NCBI GenBank assembly: GCA_030562195.1
Contig: CM060199.1
Location: forward strand, 27,300,338-27,364,337
Reading direction: 5' to 3'
Length of the DNA stretch: 64,000 nt
From: Nipponacmea schrenckii
Taxonomy: Eukaryota > Mollusca > Gastropoda > Lottiidae
The first letter of the stretch is position 1. Every line of letters begins with the position of its first letter. The translations under genes and the position numbers were made by a program. The notes under the pieces were generated by a model. The model was not told the origin of the DNA, searched no databases, and saw only the letters and a program-made list of their open reading frames with translations. Below are positions 10,424-22,329 of this stretch, piece after piece.

Positions 10424-10701
10424 ATGGGATTGATTTTAAAGCATGAAAAGGAAAAGTTCAATTACACCGGAGATGGGTTCTTCTCTGGATTGATGTCCCT
10501 TATACCAAAGGTTACATCCTTTGTAACTAAAAACAAAGACCTTATATCCTCGGGGGCAAAGCGATTTCATCAGTCGGGCAGGCTGCGAGTTCAATAAGCA
10601 AATCTGTCCAACAAAAAAAAAATGAATTAGATGTATTGCGCAAAATAAGAGAACTCAGACATAATGCGAAACACGGAAAAGGATTTAAGGTGTTGGGATA
10701 A
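10424..10701 (+). pseudogene. Small virus-like gene upstream of capsid gene, frameshifted
   Basis: The first frame starts at the ATG at 10424 and has an amphipathic stretch (GDGFFSGLMSLIPKVTSFVT) followed by lysine-rich sequence. It runs into a stop at about 10595. From about 10570 a second frame stays open and ends in a basic tail (HGKGFKVLG) with stop at 10699-10701, implying a one-base frameshift near 10567. The size, the lysine content and the position just before the capsid-like ORF suggest a minor virion protein of a Polinton-like or adinto-like element, but I do not recognise the family. The gene is broken as it stands. Confidence 0.5.
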
Positions 10702-10724
10702 GGCCTAAATCCTGTTATGTAAAA

Positions 10725-12077
10725 ATGGCAAAACTTGACCCGATCTTTAAACTTTATGAACCAATAGAATATACATTCAATAAGAAAAAAGAAAACTACA
10801 TCATTATATCTCCAACTGTTGGGTCCAAATCTCAGATAAATGACGGAGGTAGAGTCACATTTGAAATCAATTCGTTGTCCAATTGGTTACTTCTTTCCGA
10901 TGCTTACTTCCGCTGTGATTTCAAAATAAGTGATGGTGCCCGCAATCAAAATCGTTTTCCCCAGTAGATGGTAACATTGGAGAACAATTTCTTCCCCTCT
11001 TTATTTAGCGAAATGGTTTTAGAAGCCGGTTCAAATATAATTGAAACAATCAAACACCCAGGTGAGTTTGACCCAATGCTTAAAACTCTTTTATATCCAA
11101 AAAATTATACAACGGCATCGGGTTGGATGCCAGACACGGGAGATGGGGAAATACAATTTCAACAAAAAAATGTAGCAGCAGACGCCAACCAGGCAGCAGT
11201 TAGAGCTAGTGTTAACAATTTGATCAATATAACCAAATTTCAAAATAATGAAGGTTATAAACAGAGGGTTGTATTTTACAATAAACCTATTGACAGAAAT
11301 AGCTGGGGTTCGTACATAAACTGGAATTTATATCCCCTCTTTGGACTTCTTTAGCACAGGAAAGTGTACATTGGTCTACCCTTCAAAATCCATCTTCAAA
11401 GATTAATAAATAACGATAGAATATTTTTTGGAGAAAACAATTCAAATGCTAAATTAGAAATAACCGATATCCAATTATACGTGCCAGTAATAACCCCAAC
11501 AATCGAAGTAGAAACAAGACTTCTTAGTAGTTTGAAAAAAGATATAGTAATAGCATTTTTAAGAAGAAATACGATTGGATCGATAACAATCACAGGGGAG
11601 AATTTCACATGGCAAGTGACGAATACCACAAAACCAGCGAGATATTTAATACTTGGTTTCAAAAATCTTCCAGATTCACAAACGAACAACAACAACCTTT
11701 TTAAAGTAACTGGTGACAACTTTGGAGATCCTAAAATAAAAAGGGTTCAAGTAAGATTAAACAATGAAAATTATCCAAATCAACCCTTAAAAATTAATCC
11801 CGACACCAAGGACTTTAATGAGTTGTATAGAAACTATAAGCTTATGAGCGAATTATTTGGAAATGTACCACAGTTTAATTATTTCGATTTTATTTTGAAT
11901 TATCCTATATTTTGTTTTGATCTCTCTGCTCATAAAGAAGATTTGTTTAAAACAGGCGTACAGTTGTCTGTATACATTGAAAAAACAGCTGGAGATATGG
12001 TAGAGTATTGTCTCTTGTTAGAGGAATCTCGTCATATCATAAATATAATGGATCGAAAGATGAATAGAATTGAATAA
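10725..12077 (+). pseudogene. Capsid-like protein of a Polinton-like/adinto-like DNA element, two amber stops
   Basis: One reading frame of about 450 codons runs from the ATG at 10725 to TAA at 12075, interrupted only by TAG at 10965-10967 and TAG at 11352-11354, with no frameshift. Recognisable stretches include MVLEAGSNIIETIKHPGEF, YINWNLYPLFGLL, NAKLEITDIQLYVP and a C-terminal YPIFCFDLSAHKEDL. I recognise these as the family annotated in invertebrate genomes as transposon-derived F54H12.2-like proteins. The length and beta-rich character fit a double jelly-roll major capsid protein, but that structural role is inference. It sits between two small virion-like genes, with 23 bp to the upstream stop and 16 bp to the downstream ATG. 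The absence of frameshifts suggests a fairly recent insertion. Confidence 0.65.
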
Positions 12078-12093
12078 ATTTCTAACTTTAAAA

Positions 12094-12500
12094 ATGAAAC
12101 CAGAAGTTTTAGTCGCTAAAATATTAGAATCAATCGAAAATGGGAAACCGAAAACAATTACTTATAATGGTATAAAGATACATATTTCACAATCGGTGAT
12201 TAACAAACTAAAACATCATAAAGTACTGGACAATATTAATTATAACGAAATAGACAAGCAAGCTAAAGAAGGTGGGTTTCTGTTTCTTCTCCCATTAATT
12301 TTCGGAGGATTAGCAGCTGCAGGTGCTGTTGCCGGTGGAGCTAGTGGTATAGCGTCAGCGGTAAATAAGAAAAAAGCAGAAGCTGAAGCCAGAGAAAAAC
12401 GTAGACATAATTTAGAAATGGAAAAATTAGCCAGGGGTTCTGGGATCAAGGATATCTTAGCAAGCGCTAAACAATTCAATCACGCAACCAAGAAAACAGT
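12094..12500 (+). CDS. Virus-like minor protein with hydrophobic glycine/alanine segment (cut by gap)
   Basis: The frame opens at the ATG at 12094, 16 bp after the capsid-like stop, and is still open when the assembly gap begins at 12501. About 135 residues are visible. The N-terminal 50 are lysine-rich (KPEVLVAKILESIENGKPK); then comes a hydrophobic stretch GGFLFLLPLIFGGLAAAGAV, followed by a charged helix with EAEAREKRRHNLEMEKLARG. A small protein with such a membrane-seeking segment downstream of the capsid gene is common in this element type and would suit a virion or membrane-active role. No enzymatic motif is seen. An alternative upstream TTG at 12070 is unlikely to be the start. Confidence 0.55.
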
Positions 12501-13000
12501 NNNNNNNNNNNNNNNNNNNNNNNNNNNNNNNNNNNNNNNNNNNNNNNNNNNNNNNNNNNNNNNNNNNNNNNNNNNNNNNNNNNNNNNNNNNNNNNNNNNN
12601 NNNNNNNNNNNNNNNNNNNNNNNNNNNNNNNNNNNNNNNNNNNNNNNNNNNNNNNNNNNNNNNNNNNNNNNNNNNNNNNNNNNNNNNNNNNNNNNNNNNN
12701 NNNNNNNNNNNNNNNNNNNNNNNNNNNNNNNNNNNNNNNNNNNNNNNNNNNNNNNNNNNNNNNNNNNNNNNNNNNNNNNNNNNNNNNNNNNNNNNNNNNN
12801 NNNNNNNNNNNNNNNNNNNNNNNNNNNNNNNNNNNNNNNNNNNNNNNNNNNNNNNNNNNNNNNNNNNNNNNNNNNNNNNNNNNNNNNNNNNNNNNNNNNN
12901 NNNNNNNNNNNNNNNNNNNNNNNNNNNNNNNNNNNNNNNNNNNNNNNNNNNNNNNNNNNNNNNNNNNNNNNNNNNNNNNNNNNNNNNNNNNNNNNNNNNN
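12501..13000. other. Assembly gap (500 N)
   Basis: Exactly 500 undetermined bases, a conventional placeholder length. It separates the capsid-like cluster from a 118-bp tandem array, so the true distance and even the join are uncertain. Confidence 0.99.
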
Positions 13001-13645
13001 ATTATACAGTTACTGTCTATTACATTGTTATAATAACAGGTAATACTACCAGATTCTCTATCAACTAGTTCATTAGGTTCAGTATTTATTATAACTTGAC
13101 CTAGAATAGAAAGATAATATTATACAGTTACTGTCTATTACATTGTTATAATAACAGGTAACACTACCAGATTCTCCATCAACTAGTTCATTAGGTTCAG
13201 TATTTATTATAACTTGACCTAGAATAGAGAGATAATATTATACAGTTACTGTCTATTACATTGTTATAATAACAGGTAATACTACCAGATTCTCCATCAA
13301 CCAGTTCATTAGGTTCAGTATTTATTATAACTTGACCTAGAATAGAAAGATAATATTATACAGTTACTGTCTATTACATTGTTATAATAACAGGTAACAC
13401 TACCAGATTCTCCATCAACTAGTTTATTAGGTTCAGTATTTATTATAACTTGACCTAGAATAGAAAGATAATATTATACAGTTACTGTCTATTACATTGT
13501 TATAATAACAGGTAACACTACCAGATTCTCTATCAACTAGTTCATTAGGTTCAGTATTTATTATAACTTGACCTAGAATAGAAAGATAATATTATACAGT
13601 TACTGTCTATTACATTGACCTAGAATAGAAATATAATATTGACTC
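13001..13645. repeat. Tandem repeat, 118-bp unit, about 5.4 copies
   Basis: Units begin ATTATACAGTTACTGTC and contain AACTTGACCTAGAATAGA. The second unit begins at 13119, giving a period of 118 bp. Units differ at only a few sites. The array starts at the edge of the gap, so its real length is unknown. Confidence 0.92.
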
Positions 13646-13669
13646 AAAATAAAGAGAATACAAAGGCCG

Positions 13670-14080
13670 AATTTAAGAGATGTGTGGCTCAAAAGTTATG
13701 ATAAATAGTTTTTTAGTTTTTTTTGGACGGAAGTATAGGTCAGACATCAAAGTATAAATTGACATCTTAGATTATTTTTACTGTGCAAATTCATCTTTGT
13801 TAAACTTCAAACATTTTGTTAATTATAAAACCTATTCCTTGTTATTAGTAGTAAAAATTCTAAACGTTCCTTTATAACAGATTGGTCAATATAATAGCCT
13901 ATTTCCATGGAGATATTCAGGATGATATATATATACTTTGCAAGTTATAACAATTGCAAATATTTCAGGTAAATGTGAATCTAACCCGGATGTGCCACGC
14001 CCACCTCATAAGATTTGTATTGTTTGTTATTACGTGTACAATATTAAATAACGTTCCAAGTTTCAATTGTTTGTAATCAT
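13670..14080 (+). repeat. Dispersed repeat, copy in plus orientation
   Basis: This stretch is similar to the reverse complement of about 22330-22710. Shared landmarks are CCCGGATGTGCCAC (here) against GTGGCACATCCCGG, a CTTTGCAAGTTATAACAA stretch, and TCAAACATTTTGTTAATT. It is diverged and non-coding. A short related piece lies near 51220-51280 (GGCACATCCGGG). Confidence 0.6.
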
Positions 14081-16339
14081 TATATCGTAAGACATTCATA
14101 GTAACACCATTCTTTTAAAGTTGCCTTCCCTTATTTTCATATATATATTTATATATACCATAATTGGACCGGTAATACTTATATCAATAGAAAGTAGAGT
14201 TGTTCTAATTACTGGGAAAATTACCAGATGGTCCTACATGTCATTAATTAGCTCGTAATTCGGCTAATTATGACCGGAATTCCCACGGTAGGGTACTAAC
14301 ATAGATATGTACGTCAAGTCTCAAATGTCGTTCAAATGTCGTTGATCTTTTTTTTGATCATCCAGTCTGTCAATTCGGTACATAAATCATGACGTAACCG
14401 GACGCTGTTGTTATTGCCCACATTCCTTTTTATTTTCCACAACAACAATGGCATTTTGGTATTCCATTTATTATCTCTAGCAAAAGGCAATAAAACGTTT
14501 AAATATCATTTTGTAAAAACATTATGAATTAATTTAAATAAGTTTTAACTCACTAATAATAAAATACAAAATCAATTTTTAGACGCCTTCATTCATATGA
14601 CGTCATTTGGTCACGTGAACAAACATGGAGTCTAAATTTAGCGTTTCAAAGCAGATCAGAGTCAAATAGATTCCCCAAGCATTTCTACGTCCACATAGGT
14701 CTTTTGAACTTGAGAATACATGGATTATTCATTAGAAACCCCAATTAATCAATTAATAAGCTTACTTTGGCTCTAATTAATGAGGCAACCCATCTTTAAG
14801 CTTAACGGTGATAGTCTGTAGATTATGGACACCGCGAAATTATGCATAGTTACTTGAGAAGTCAGTTCACAATTTTCAAATTTAAAAAACTTTGCTTTGT
14901 CAAGTTTGATATATCACCAGAGAGGAGAGATCCTTTCTTGAATAATATAAAAGAATATTTGCCGTATATGCCGTTATGACGTCAAGTGGTCAACACAAAT
15001 TCATAATTAAGACGTAATAAGACCCTTATAGTCTTTCTGCTCCTTGCTCGCTCTTAATTTTGATTATAGAGCTTAAAGATGTATTACAAAGTTAGAGATA
15101 ATTGATTAATGTATACAATGGTATATTTTTCACAAAAAATATTACTGGTTGATATTGATTGAAATCAATATATTACGAACGTTGTTGCATATTTTATAAT
15201 TTAATAGATCAAAATTATTCAAAGTTTTGTTAAATATGTTTAAATGAACATAACTGATTTACTGAAAAAGACTTCCTTTTTATAGGACTCGATGACCTAC
15301 GGGTTATATACGTATGTCCTGAATCGCATCAACGTTACAATAGTGTGAGTGGATGTCACTTTCAATTCCTGAACTCCATAAGACTAATATCTGTTACATA
15401 CAAAATGTCAATGTTAGTGTCGTAGGAATACCTACAATACTCTTTCCCGGCCTTATCACTCTCTCTAGGTCCAGATTCATCCGCTCGGGTCGTGAGGTAC
15501 GGCAGATGAATATAAGATACCGAGCTATATGGTTGTGTAATAAAGTACTTTGATGTCTGCTGATTGGAACCTGGATCACGACTGAAGGTTTGTTGATTGG
15601 TAACCTCGATCACGACATTAGGTACTAGGAGAGATGTTCATATTCCCTTACTAAATAATGCAGTCAGTACTGTCTAAAGATGGTTCATGGATTTAATATA
15701 TTTACATTGCAGCAAAATAATGCTAGATATATCATAGGAACCATAATAAAGTAAAAGGCACCTATACATTATATATCTGAAAACATTTTCCTTAAAATTT
15801 CAATTATACACTAGACACTTTACTTCATGAGCAATTGAAATTTTAATATCTGAATCATATCAAATGTGTGACATATCAGAAATCTGTTATTTTAAAATAT
15901 AAATAAAATAAAATATTGAATTATATAAAATATGATAACAGGGAAAGAAACAACTATAAGCTTATCACTTCACACTTAACTTTGACAGAATTTATAAAAC
16001 AAACTTGTATCTTACAATAATACAATAACAACATGGTGTAATCAGCTTTGAGTAAATATTGTTAAAATCGTAATGTTACAACAATTTTTCATCACTTAAA
16101 TTATATATAGGAAAGACATTCGACAACAGTGACTTTGGTGAGCCCAAAAATTTATTTATTTGGTCTTTATTAACTCTGCAATTTGAGATTGTAGTTCGAG
16201 TTATAGGCCACTACACCTTGTTGATTGCTATTCACACCTGTATATACCTGAGTGTTTATTCAGTACTACTACTGCGAGCAGACGACGTGAATTTGATTTC
16301 AAGTACAGTCAGCAATATTATGGTAGCCGATTAGATTAA
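14081..16339. other. AT-rich DNA and probable LINE 5' leader
   Basis: No coding region is convincing between 14081 and about 16100. CRE-like TGACGTCA occurs near 14600 and TGACGTCA-type sites near 14980. The last 200-250 bp before 16340 are less AT-rich and probably form the 5' leader of the LINE that follows. A short palindrome (ATATTGATTGAAATCAATAT) lies near 15155. Confidence 0.4.
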
Positions 16340-16354
16340 GTTACCTTTGCCTAA

Positions 16355-17455
16355 ATGACGAGGAAAGGTAGACATAAGAAGAGAAAACTGTCAAATAATA
16401 ATAATAATAATACACTATCAAGCACATCGGGGCATAGTGAAGGCACTCCTCTGTCATTATCGTCTTTGTTGGGATCAGACATGCAGCCAATAGATAATCC
16501 TGATACCGGTAACCAGGCAGTAAACCCTGATGTTCAAAATTTTCAAACCCCAGCATATATGAGTACTCCATCAACAGATACACATAATCGCCGATACTAT
16601 GCAGCAACGCCTCAGTTTACTGCGTCCACCCACCAAAGTGACGCAGATTATACTCCGAACACTGACTCGATACTCATTGAAATTAATAATCGCCTGAAGA
16701 AGTTAGATGTTATAGAAAATTCTATTTCTGTAATGGCCAAAGATATACACTCAATAAAGAATGATGTTCAAATAAACTACTCTAAAATTAAAATGGTAGA
16801 ATCTAAAATGACAGATCTCGAGCATGGTCTGCAATACCAATCCAATTCTGTTGATCAGCTTGGGGCTTGTACAAAAACCCTTAATGGTAAAGTTGCTGCA
16901 CTCGAGTCCCTCAATAATCAATTCAAGTCTGATATTTTGGATTTGCGCTGTCGGGATATGAAAGAAAATCTATTATTTTTCAATATTGAAGAACATCCCA
17001 ACGAAAACTGCATATCAACTATCCATAACCTTCTTGAATAAAAACTGGGCATTGCTGATGCGAAATCAACTATTAAGTTGGATAGAGCACATCGCATTGG
17101 TAAACGCAGGTCCGCCCCTAATAACCAACAGAATACCAACACAATGTACCTAGATCTACATCAACAAGCCTCGGTCGCTGATGGTGCAATTACCATTCCT
17201 ACTCTAAAAGTCAATAAAGATGCGAGGCCGATCGTTGTAAAATTCAATTTTTTCCAGGATCGAGAACGCATTCGGAACTCCCGTTCGACACTTATAGAAT
17301 TAGGTTTTGGCGTCGGTGAACAATTTCCCAGGGAGGTCGTTTTGAGAAGAAAGGAACTTATGCCCATACTAAAACACGAGAAGAGTAAAGGTAATCGCGT
17401 CAGTCTTGTACGAGACAAATTGTACGTTAACGGTAGTCTGTATTTTCAGAAATAG
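16355..17455 (+). pseudogene. LINE ORF1 (coiled coil plus RRM-like domain)
   Basis: The frame starts at ATG 16355 (MTRKGRHKKRKLS, basic), followed by an asparagine and Ser/Thr-rich segment, a heptad-like region around residues 105-195 (probable coiled coil), and then an RRM-like block with RMKENLLFFNIEEH-type sequence, LDRAHRIGKR, and RPIVVKFNFFQDRERI. This is the ORF1 architecture of L1-like and some CR1-like elements, giving an RNA-binding chaperone that packages the element RNA. One in-frame TAA at 17039-17041 interrupts it. It ends at TAG 17453-17455, in the same frame as ORF2. Confidence 0.75.
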
Positions 17456-20400
17456 GATATAACAGAAGGTCGGTTGTCAGTTTTATCTTGGAACATTAAT
17501 GGTGGAATCTCATCGAAACTCTCTGACACTGCTTTCACTGATTACATTGAGCGTTTTGACATTATTTTTTTAATACATTCTGGTAAAAATGTTACTAGAT
17601 GTTCACTTAACGGCTTCAAAAAATTTAAATGTGTAAGAAACATTTGTAAAAATAGTGGTGGGATAGTTGTTTTTATAAAAAGCCCCTTATTACATCGAAT
17701 CAGTGTCGTCGAACGGTTAGAATTGGGAATTGTGGTGTGTAAAATCAATAACCTTCGGAATAGTTCTGCCAATGAGACGGACATTTTCATTTGTTGTGTC
17801 TATATAGCACACGAACGTTCAGTTTTTTACAAAAAGTGTAGTGTAGACTTTTTTGATTCCCTAGACAGTGTTATCTCAAAGTACCAACAAAAAGGTGCTG
17901 TGTTCTTGTGTGGAGACTTTAACAGCAGGTGTGCAAATGAGCCTGATTATATCTACGATCATTTCGAACCACACGATTACTTGAACAATTATCCGGCAAG
18001 TTTGGTTAGGAATAGTGAAGATACGACGACGAACAATTTTGGCAAAAAACTGTTACAATTATGCAAAAATAGCAATTTGTCTATTTTAAATGGTAGGCTT
18101 GAGCCCGGTAATTTCACTTGCTGCACTTCCAACGGATCCAGTGTAATCGACGTTTTCCTGTGTGACACGAATTATTTGAACCTTATATCGAGTTTCAATG
18201 TTGAGGAGTTCTTGGAGTTTTCAGACCATGCCCCACTCTCTCTTGAATTAACATCCAAATCCATCCCTCAAATTTGTCCAACTAATCTAATACCCGATTC
18301 GCAAAGAATAGGGCGAATACCAATCCTTAAGTGGGATGAAACCAAAAAACCCAATCTCCAGATTGCTTTCCAGAACAAAGTTAACGATATACATGCATTG
18401 TTAGAATTAACTCTAAGGCCTCCCTCACAGCTTTCGATTAATAATCTTAACAGTAAGTTAAGAAAATATTTGTTCGATATTAGTTTTGATGTTATTGGTG
18501 GTTTCTGCAAAATAGGTACTCGAGAAAACCTATCAATACTAATATCTGGTTTGATAGTGATTGTATATATGCAAAAAATTGTTTTACCCACTGTAGAAAT
18601 ATTTACAACAGAAACAAAACCTGCACTAATAGGCATAAGTTTGTTAAATCAAGGTCTTTTTATGTTAAGATAAAAAGACATACCAAAGAAACCTACAAAT
18701 CTAGAAGAGGCATTGAATTAAGCAATCTAGCAGCTAACGACCCAAAGAACTTTTGGAAACATCTGAACCATTTTCGTAAACCAACAAATGTTGTAAGCGG
18801 CTCAATTGACCTTACAATTAATGATTTTTTTGCTCACTTTAGTGCAGTCTTTAGTTTCGGAAATGACTCTGTTTCTGATTTGTCTAATACAAGTACCATT
18901 GATGACCCTCTGTTGGATACAGTCTTCACTGAACATGACATACAACGAGCAGCTAAATATTTGAAAAATGGTAAGAGTGCAGGAATCGATGGACTGATAC
19001 CAGAGGTATTGAAATCTAATATTGATGTATTGTCCCATTCTCTGTGTATGTATTTCAACTTACTTTATGATAGTGGACAGTATCCATCAGAATGGTCTCA
19101 ATGTGCTATAGTACCTGTACCAAAAAAGGGTAATCCTAATGCTGTTGATAATTATCGTGGTATAACGCTTATGTGCTCTATTGGGAAACTGTTCTCAATA
19201 GTAATCAACAATAGACTACTTGCATGGGTCAAAGAGACAAAGTTGCTTTCCATTTTTCAATTTGGGTTCCAACCTAAAAAATCAACTCAAGATTGTATAT
19301 TTATCTTACACAGTATAATCACATACTCTTTATCTAGAGGTGAGAAACTGTTCTGTGCATTCATTGATTTTAGCAAAGCATTCGATAGAGTCGACAGATG
19401 CCTCCTATTACAAAAATTATACTTAAATGGCGTGAGTCATAAAATGATCAAATGTATCCAATCAATGTACAAAAGTGTCGAGCTTTGCGTCAAATATAAT
19501 GGCGAGTTCTCGGACTATATTCCCAGTTATTGTGGTGTTAAACAGGGAGATAATCTGTCGCCTCTTCTGTTTCTTCTGTATCTTAATGACCTTGGGTCTT
19601 TTCTGAATGAACACTCTGTTGACCCCTTTGTAATTGGAAATTTCATTCTATCTGCATTTTTATATGCAGACGATACAACCCTTATTTCGAAATCAGAAAA
19701 AGGCCTACAAAATCAACTAGATCAATTACACTCATATTGCTCTAAATGGAGACTTACTGTGAATATAGATAAAACCAAAATTCTTGTTTTCCAGAAAGGT
19801 TGTCCAAAGTTAGATAAATACAATTTCAATTATGATAAGAACCATTTGGAGTGTGTCAAAACCTTCACCTTTTTAGGAGTATGATGGTAAATTTAACACA
19901 CTCCAGAAGCTTATCTCTCAAAAGGGATCGTGGGGCCTACACCTACTTTTTAATATTTTCGATAATGTCAATCTGAATATCAGAAGACAAATAGCACTAT
20001 TCGATTGTTACGTTGGATCGATACTGTCATATGCCTCTGCAGTTTGGGGTTTCCATAAGTGTCCGGACATTGAGAGTATCCACTTGCAGTTTTGTCGGCG
20101 TATACTTAACGTTAAAAAGTCCACTCATTCAAGCGTTGTTTATGGTGAACTGGGAAGAATCCCCCTTGCAAGTTCACGACTTGTAAATATTATAAAATAC
20201 TGGATGAATATCATTAGCGATAAATCTTCATTACAATTCCAAGTTTACCAACTTTCGTTTCTTGATATTATTAACAACATTAATTGTAAAAGTGGTAATT
20301 GGGCTTTTGAAGTTAAGTGCCTACTCCAGTCTTTGGGCTTCCAAGACTTATGGGATAACCAAGCCTGTATAATTCCAAACTTTCCTCGAATCAAACAACG

Positions 20401-20839
20401 TATTAGAGATCAGTATTTACAAAGTTGGAAAGAAAGTTGTTGTAACTCGCCCAAACTTTATAATTATAACCTATTTAAAGAGTACCATTGCTTAGAAAGT
20501 TATTTAGAAAATGTATATCCAATAAAATATCGAGTCTCAATGACCCAACTGAGATGCGTTTCTCATAGTTTGTCAATAGAGACTGGGCGATATGAAAATA
20601 TCCCTCGTATTTCTAGAACCTGCAATGTTTGTCAAAGTGGTTACATAGAGGATGAATTTCACTTCCTCTTGGTCTGCCCAATGTATGATCATATCCGTTC
20701 TAACTTACTCCCAAATTATTATTGTCATTATCCAACCCAATTAAAATTTGTTCAGCTGATGTCCTGTCAGGATAAACATACCCAGATTAATATTGCAAAG
20801 TATATTTATTTAGCATTCTCGTTCCGAAATAACATGTAA
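17456..20839 (+). pseudogene. LINE ORF2 (APE endonuclease, reverse transcriptase)
   Basis: The first part (to about 18535) is an apurinic-type endonuclease: LSWNINGGISSKL at the start, FLCGDFNSRC in the middle, and an SDHAPLSLEL motif at the end. A frameshift near 18535 leads to the RT: YRGITLMCSIGKLFS, FCAFIDFSKAFDRVD, GVKQGDNLSPLLFLLYLND, and the catalytic FLYADDTTLIS. A second shift near 19882 leads to the C-terminal part (to TAA at 20837) with CNVCQSGYIEDEFHFLLVC. All RT catalytic residues are present. With two frameshifts it cannot make the full protein, though the domains are otherwise well preserved. Confidence 0.88.
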
Positions 20840-20973
20840 TTGCCGATCTTCTATTTTCTATCCTTGTATGTTCTTGTATTTTGATTGCTTTTTGGCTATA
20901 AGTCCCAGGACTTAAAGCCCTTATGAAATAAAATATTATTATTATTATATTATAACTATTGTGCAACTAATTA

Positions 20974-21834
20974 TTAACAAATAAAGCTAATTAGTGGAAT
21001 AAACACCATAACATAAAACTTGATGCCCCACTTGTGCGGTTTATTGGGTATATATTGACGATATGATAATCGGCCTTTAAATGGACATAAACTTTCATCA
21101 ATGCTAACTTCACAACCACTCACAAAATCATTTAAGTATGTCGGCAATACTGAATCTATTATTGGACGGACTTTAAAAAGGGGATCATAATCAGCACTAT
21201 CCTTGTTTGCTTGAAATGTATTATCATTATAATGTAGAAATGAATTAAGCAAACGATACCTCCAAATAGGCATAACTTTTGAAAAGATTGGCGTACACAG
21301 TAATGGGTCTACTGTCCAATAATCTCTCAGATCAGGCTTTTTCACAAAACCCATGATTATTCTAAGTCCTAGCAGTTTTTTAATTTCAAAAACTGAAGTT
21401 TCTATCCATTTATAAAATATAGAATTTGGTGGTAAATCACATGTATTATCAAAGAACTGTGCTGCATATTTGTTACTTTCAAATGCTGTTTTTTCAATAA
21501 TACTTTCAGGATAAAAAAGGTAAAAATAATCTATAGGCTTTAGGCCAGAACTGTCAAATTTTAAATGTGGTTCTGAAAATGGATATATTGGTATAGGTGT
21601 AGGAACATAATGTTCATCTGATGCCAGTAATGTCCATTCACCTGAATTTGGTTGCTCAATATCATTACAAACATTGACATCTTCACTTTCAGAGTCTGAA
21701 GAATATTCCCGTATTGCACTTGACTGTTCAACATAATCATCATCTGATGAATCACTTTCAGATAAAAAATCCGAATCGGAATCATTCATAACCATTCCAA
21801 GTACATCATTCGTTTTGAAAACACGCTTAGCCAT
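20974..21834 (-). pseudogene. piggyBac-type transposase, N-terminal half only
   Basis: The minus-strand frame starts with MAKRVFKTNDVLGMV, has an acidic serine-rich stretch (SDSDFLSESDSSDDDYVEQ), then the conserved DDE_Tnp_1_7-type core with LLGLRIIMGFVKKPDLRDYW, YRLLNSFLHYND, and VSIDESLCPFKGRLSYRQYI (first catalytic Asp), continuing to KPHKWGIKFYVM. It then runs out at 20974. The remaining catalytic Asp residues and the Cys-rich C-terminus are missing. The 3' end of the LINE lies about 20 bp away, so the truncation coincides with that insertion or a linked deletion. I did not find the missing half beside the LINE 5' end. Confidence 0.82.
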
Positions 21835-22129
21835 TTTATGTTCGAGTTGTAAACAATGTAAAAAATAGTTTAGAATCTTTCTTGAAATACGTAATATATT
21901 CACTTAGATCTATTTGGTTGTTGTTATCATGGCGTCATAACATTATCATATAACCGCTTTCATTTTTTTCAAACAGCAAGGAAAATTTGAAAAAACTTGA
22001 AAAATTTCAATGAAATGGCATCGTTTTTTTCAGCGGAAATCAATCTCCCAGATGTTTACATTAAATTTTTGTCGTCTGCTGCCTTTTGCACACGGCGTTA
22101 AGTGTAAAATATGGATTTGGAAATCAAAG

Positions 22130-22206
22130 GTTAAAATGTCGACTTTTATCGACGCCTGACCACTTAAGTAATTTTACATTTGTCGACACGTAACCGGTTA
22201 AGTTAA
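22130..22206 (-). other. Probable piggyBac terminus with TTAA
   Basis: TTAA at 22198-22201 is followed on the minus strand by CCGGTTACGTGTCGAC and then repeated GTCGAC/GTCGATAAAAGTCGAC motifs, plausible terminal and subterminal repeats about 300 bp upstream of the transposase start. A second TTAA lies at 22203-22206. No opposite terminus is visible. Confidence 0.4.
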
Positions 22207-22329
22207 GGTCACGTGTCAGTGCTCTTCAAAGTTAAAAAATTGCTATTTTCAAATTTCACGCAGTCTATAATCCACCTAAATCACCGTTGTTTTAATCTTG
22301 AAGTGTAACTAAGAATGTCTCACGATCTA

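Larger units (their letters stand above)
16340..20955 (+). mobile_element. Nearly full-length CR1/jockey-type LINE
   Basis: Two ORFs (nucleic-acid-binding ORF1; endonuclease plus RT ORF2) are followed by a short 3' UTR and an ATT-microsatellite tail (about 20928-20952), typical of CR1/jockey-group LINEs that end in short simple repeats. Defects are few: one TAA in ORF1 and two frameshifts in ORF2. The 3' end abuts a truncated piggyBac transposase. The 5' boundary is approximate and no target-site duplication was identified. Confidence 0.85.

Noticed and set aside
16341..16607. Minus-strand ORFs across LINE ORF1
   Set aside because: Shadows of the LINE coding frame, including poly-Tyr produced by an AAT repeat.
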